From an uncultured Collinsella sp. (GTDB lineage: Bacteria > Actinomycetota > Coriobacteriia > Coriobacteriales > Coriobacteriaceae), in assembly GCA_900554905.1 (NCBI GenBank), contig USJB01000078.1:1-6240 (forward strand): 6,240 bases of DNA, read 5' to 3'. The notes under the pieces are model-generated. The model saw nothing but the letters and a program-made list of their open reading frames with translations. It did not search any database and was not told the DNA's origin. Both the position numbers and the translations under genes were made by a program. Positions 6,125 through 6,240 of this stretch are shown piece by piece; within the stretch, counting starts at the first letter, position 1, and every line of letters begins with the position of its first letter.

Positions 6125-6191
6125 AATTGCGGTGGAATAGCTTCTAGATTTAGCCATTTGCGGGCTAAGCAGGAACTATTTCACCGCAACT
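6125..6191. repeat. Long hairpin element with TTGCGGTGGAATAG arm, copy 2
   Basis: The arms 6125-6145 and 6171-6191 are complementary at 17 of 21 positions, and two of the four exceptions are G-T pairs. The left arm contains the same TTGCGGTGGAATAG block as copy 1; the right arm reads AGGAACTATTTCACCGCAAC. A nested stem, TTAGCC (6150-6155) and GGCTAA (6163-6168) with a 7-nt loop, lies in the spacer and is absent from copy 1. The two copies bracket the membrane regulator gene. Confidence 0.83.
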
Positions 6192-6240
6192 GAATTTCAG
6201 ACCAGGCACCCGCAGCAAGAAGACGAATTGCCTCGGCGAG
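6181..6240 (-). CDS. Possible 3' end of an unidentified gene (partial)
   Basis: Read from the right edge on the minus strand, 19 sense codons (LAEAIRLLAAGAWSEIQLR) lead to a TGA at 6183-6181. The composition looks protein-like (an amphipathic, Ala/Leu-rich helix), but 19 codons are far too few to prove coding. I do not recognise the family. The stop codon lies inside the right arm of the hairpin element, so if this is a gene the element overlaps its last codons. Confidence 0.25.
   Translation of the reverse strand, partial: LAEAIRLLAAGAWSEIQLR

Noticed and set aside
1..6240. tRNA, rRNA, CRISPR array or known riboswitch
   Set aside because: I found no cloverleaf, no regularly spaced direct repeats and no recognisable riboswitch core in any intergenic stretch. 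The hairpin elements occur as single palindromes, not arrays.

Overview
This window reads like chromosome from a moderately GC-rich Gram-positive gut actinobacterium of the Coriobacteriia, most likely Collinsella or a close relative. The basis is codon use (strong G/C third positions), Shine-Dalgarno-led starts, the gene families present and the style of the palindromic intergenic repeats. This is an inference from recall; no database search was possible.

Layout, left to right. (1) A minus-strand gene (140-778) encodes a GyrI-like small-molecule-binding protein. A perfect 14-bp LexA/SOS-box-like palindrome (835-848) overlaps its likely promoter. (2) A plus-strand two-gene operon (1049-4521) encodes an MacB/LolD-type ABC transporter: an ATPase, then a 921-residue FtsX-type permease whose start lies at the ATPase stop codon. 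A 34-bp repeat brackets this operon in inverted orientation (961-994 and 4526-4559, 33 of 34 bases identical). The downstream copy and a second GC-rich hairpin follow the permease stop directly. (3) A gene-free stretch of about 500 bases (4522-5024) is filled with structured DNA: the two hairpins, a 10-bp tandem duplication, a 158-nt imperfect palindrome, and a long hairpin with TTGCGGTGGAATAG arms. (4) A minus-strand gene (5025-5939) encodes a one-piece membrane-anchored regulator: XRE-type HTH, acidic linker, three His-containing 18-19-residue repeats and four predicted membrane segments. A second copy of the TTGCGGTGGAATAG hairpin lies upstream of it (6125-6191), so the regulator gene is bracketed by a repeat pair as well. 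(5) The last 60 bases may hold the 3' end of another minus-strand gene.

How the parts relate. The two ABC genes clearly form one transporter, with the operon converging on the regulator gene. Nothing in the sequence ties the regulator or the GyrI-like gene to the transporter, although all three families often take part in responses to toxic small molecules or envelope stress. The most notable observations are the SOS-like box in front of the GyrI-like gene, the repeat architecture of the membrane regulator, and three distinct palindromic repeat families packed between the genes. None of these amounts to a demonstrated new system.
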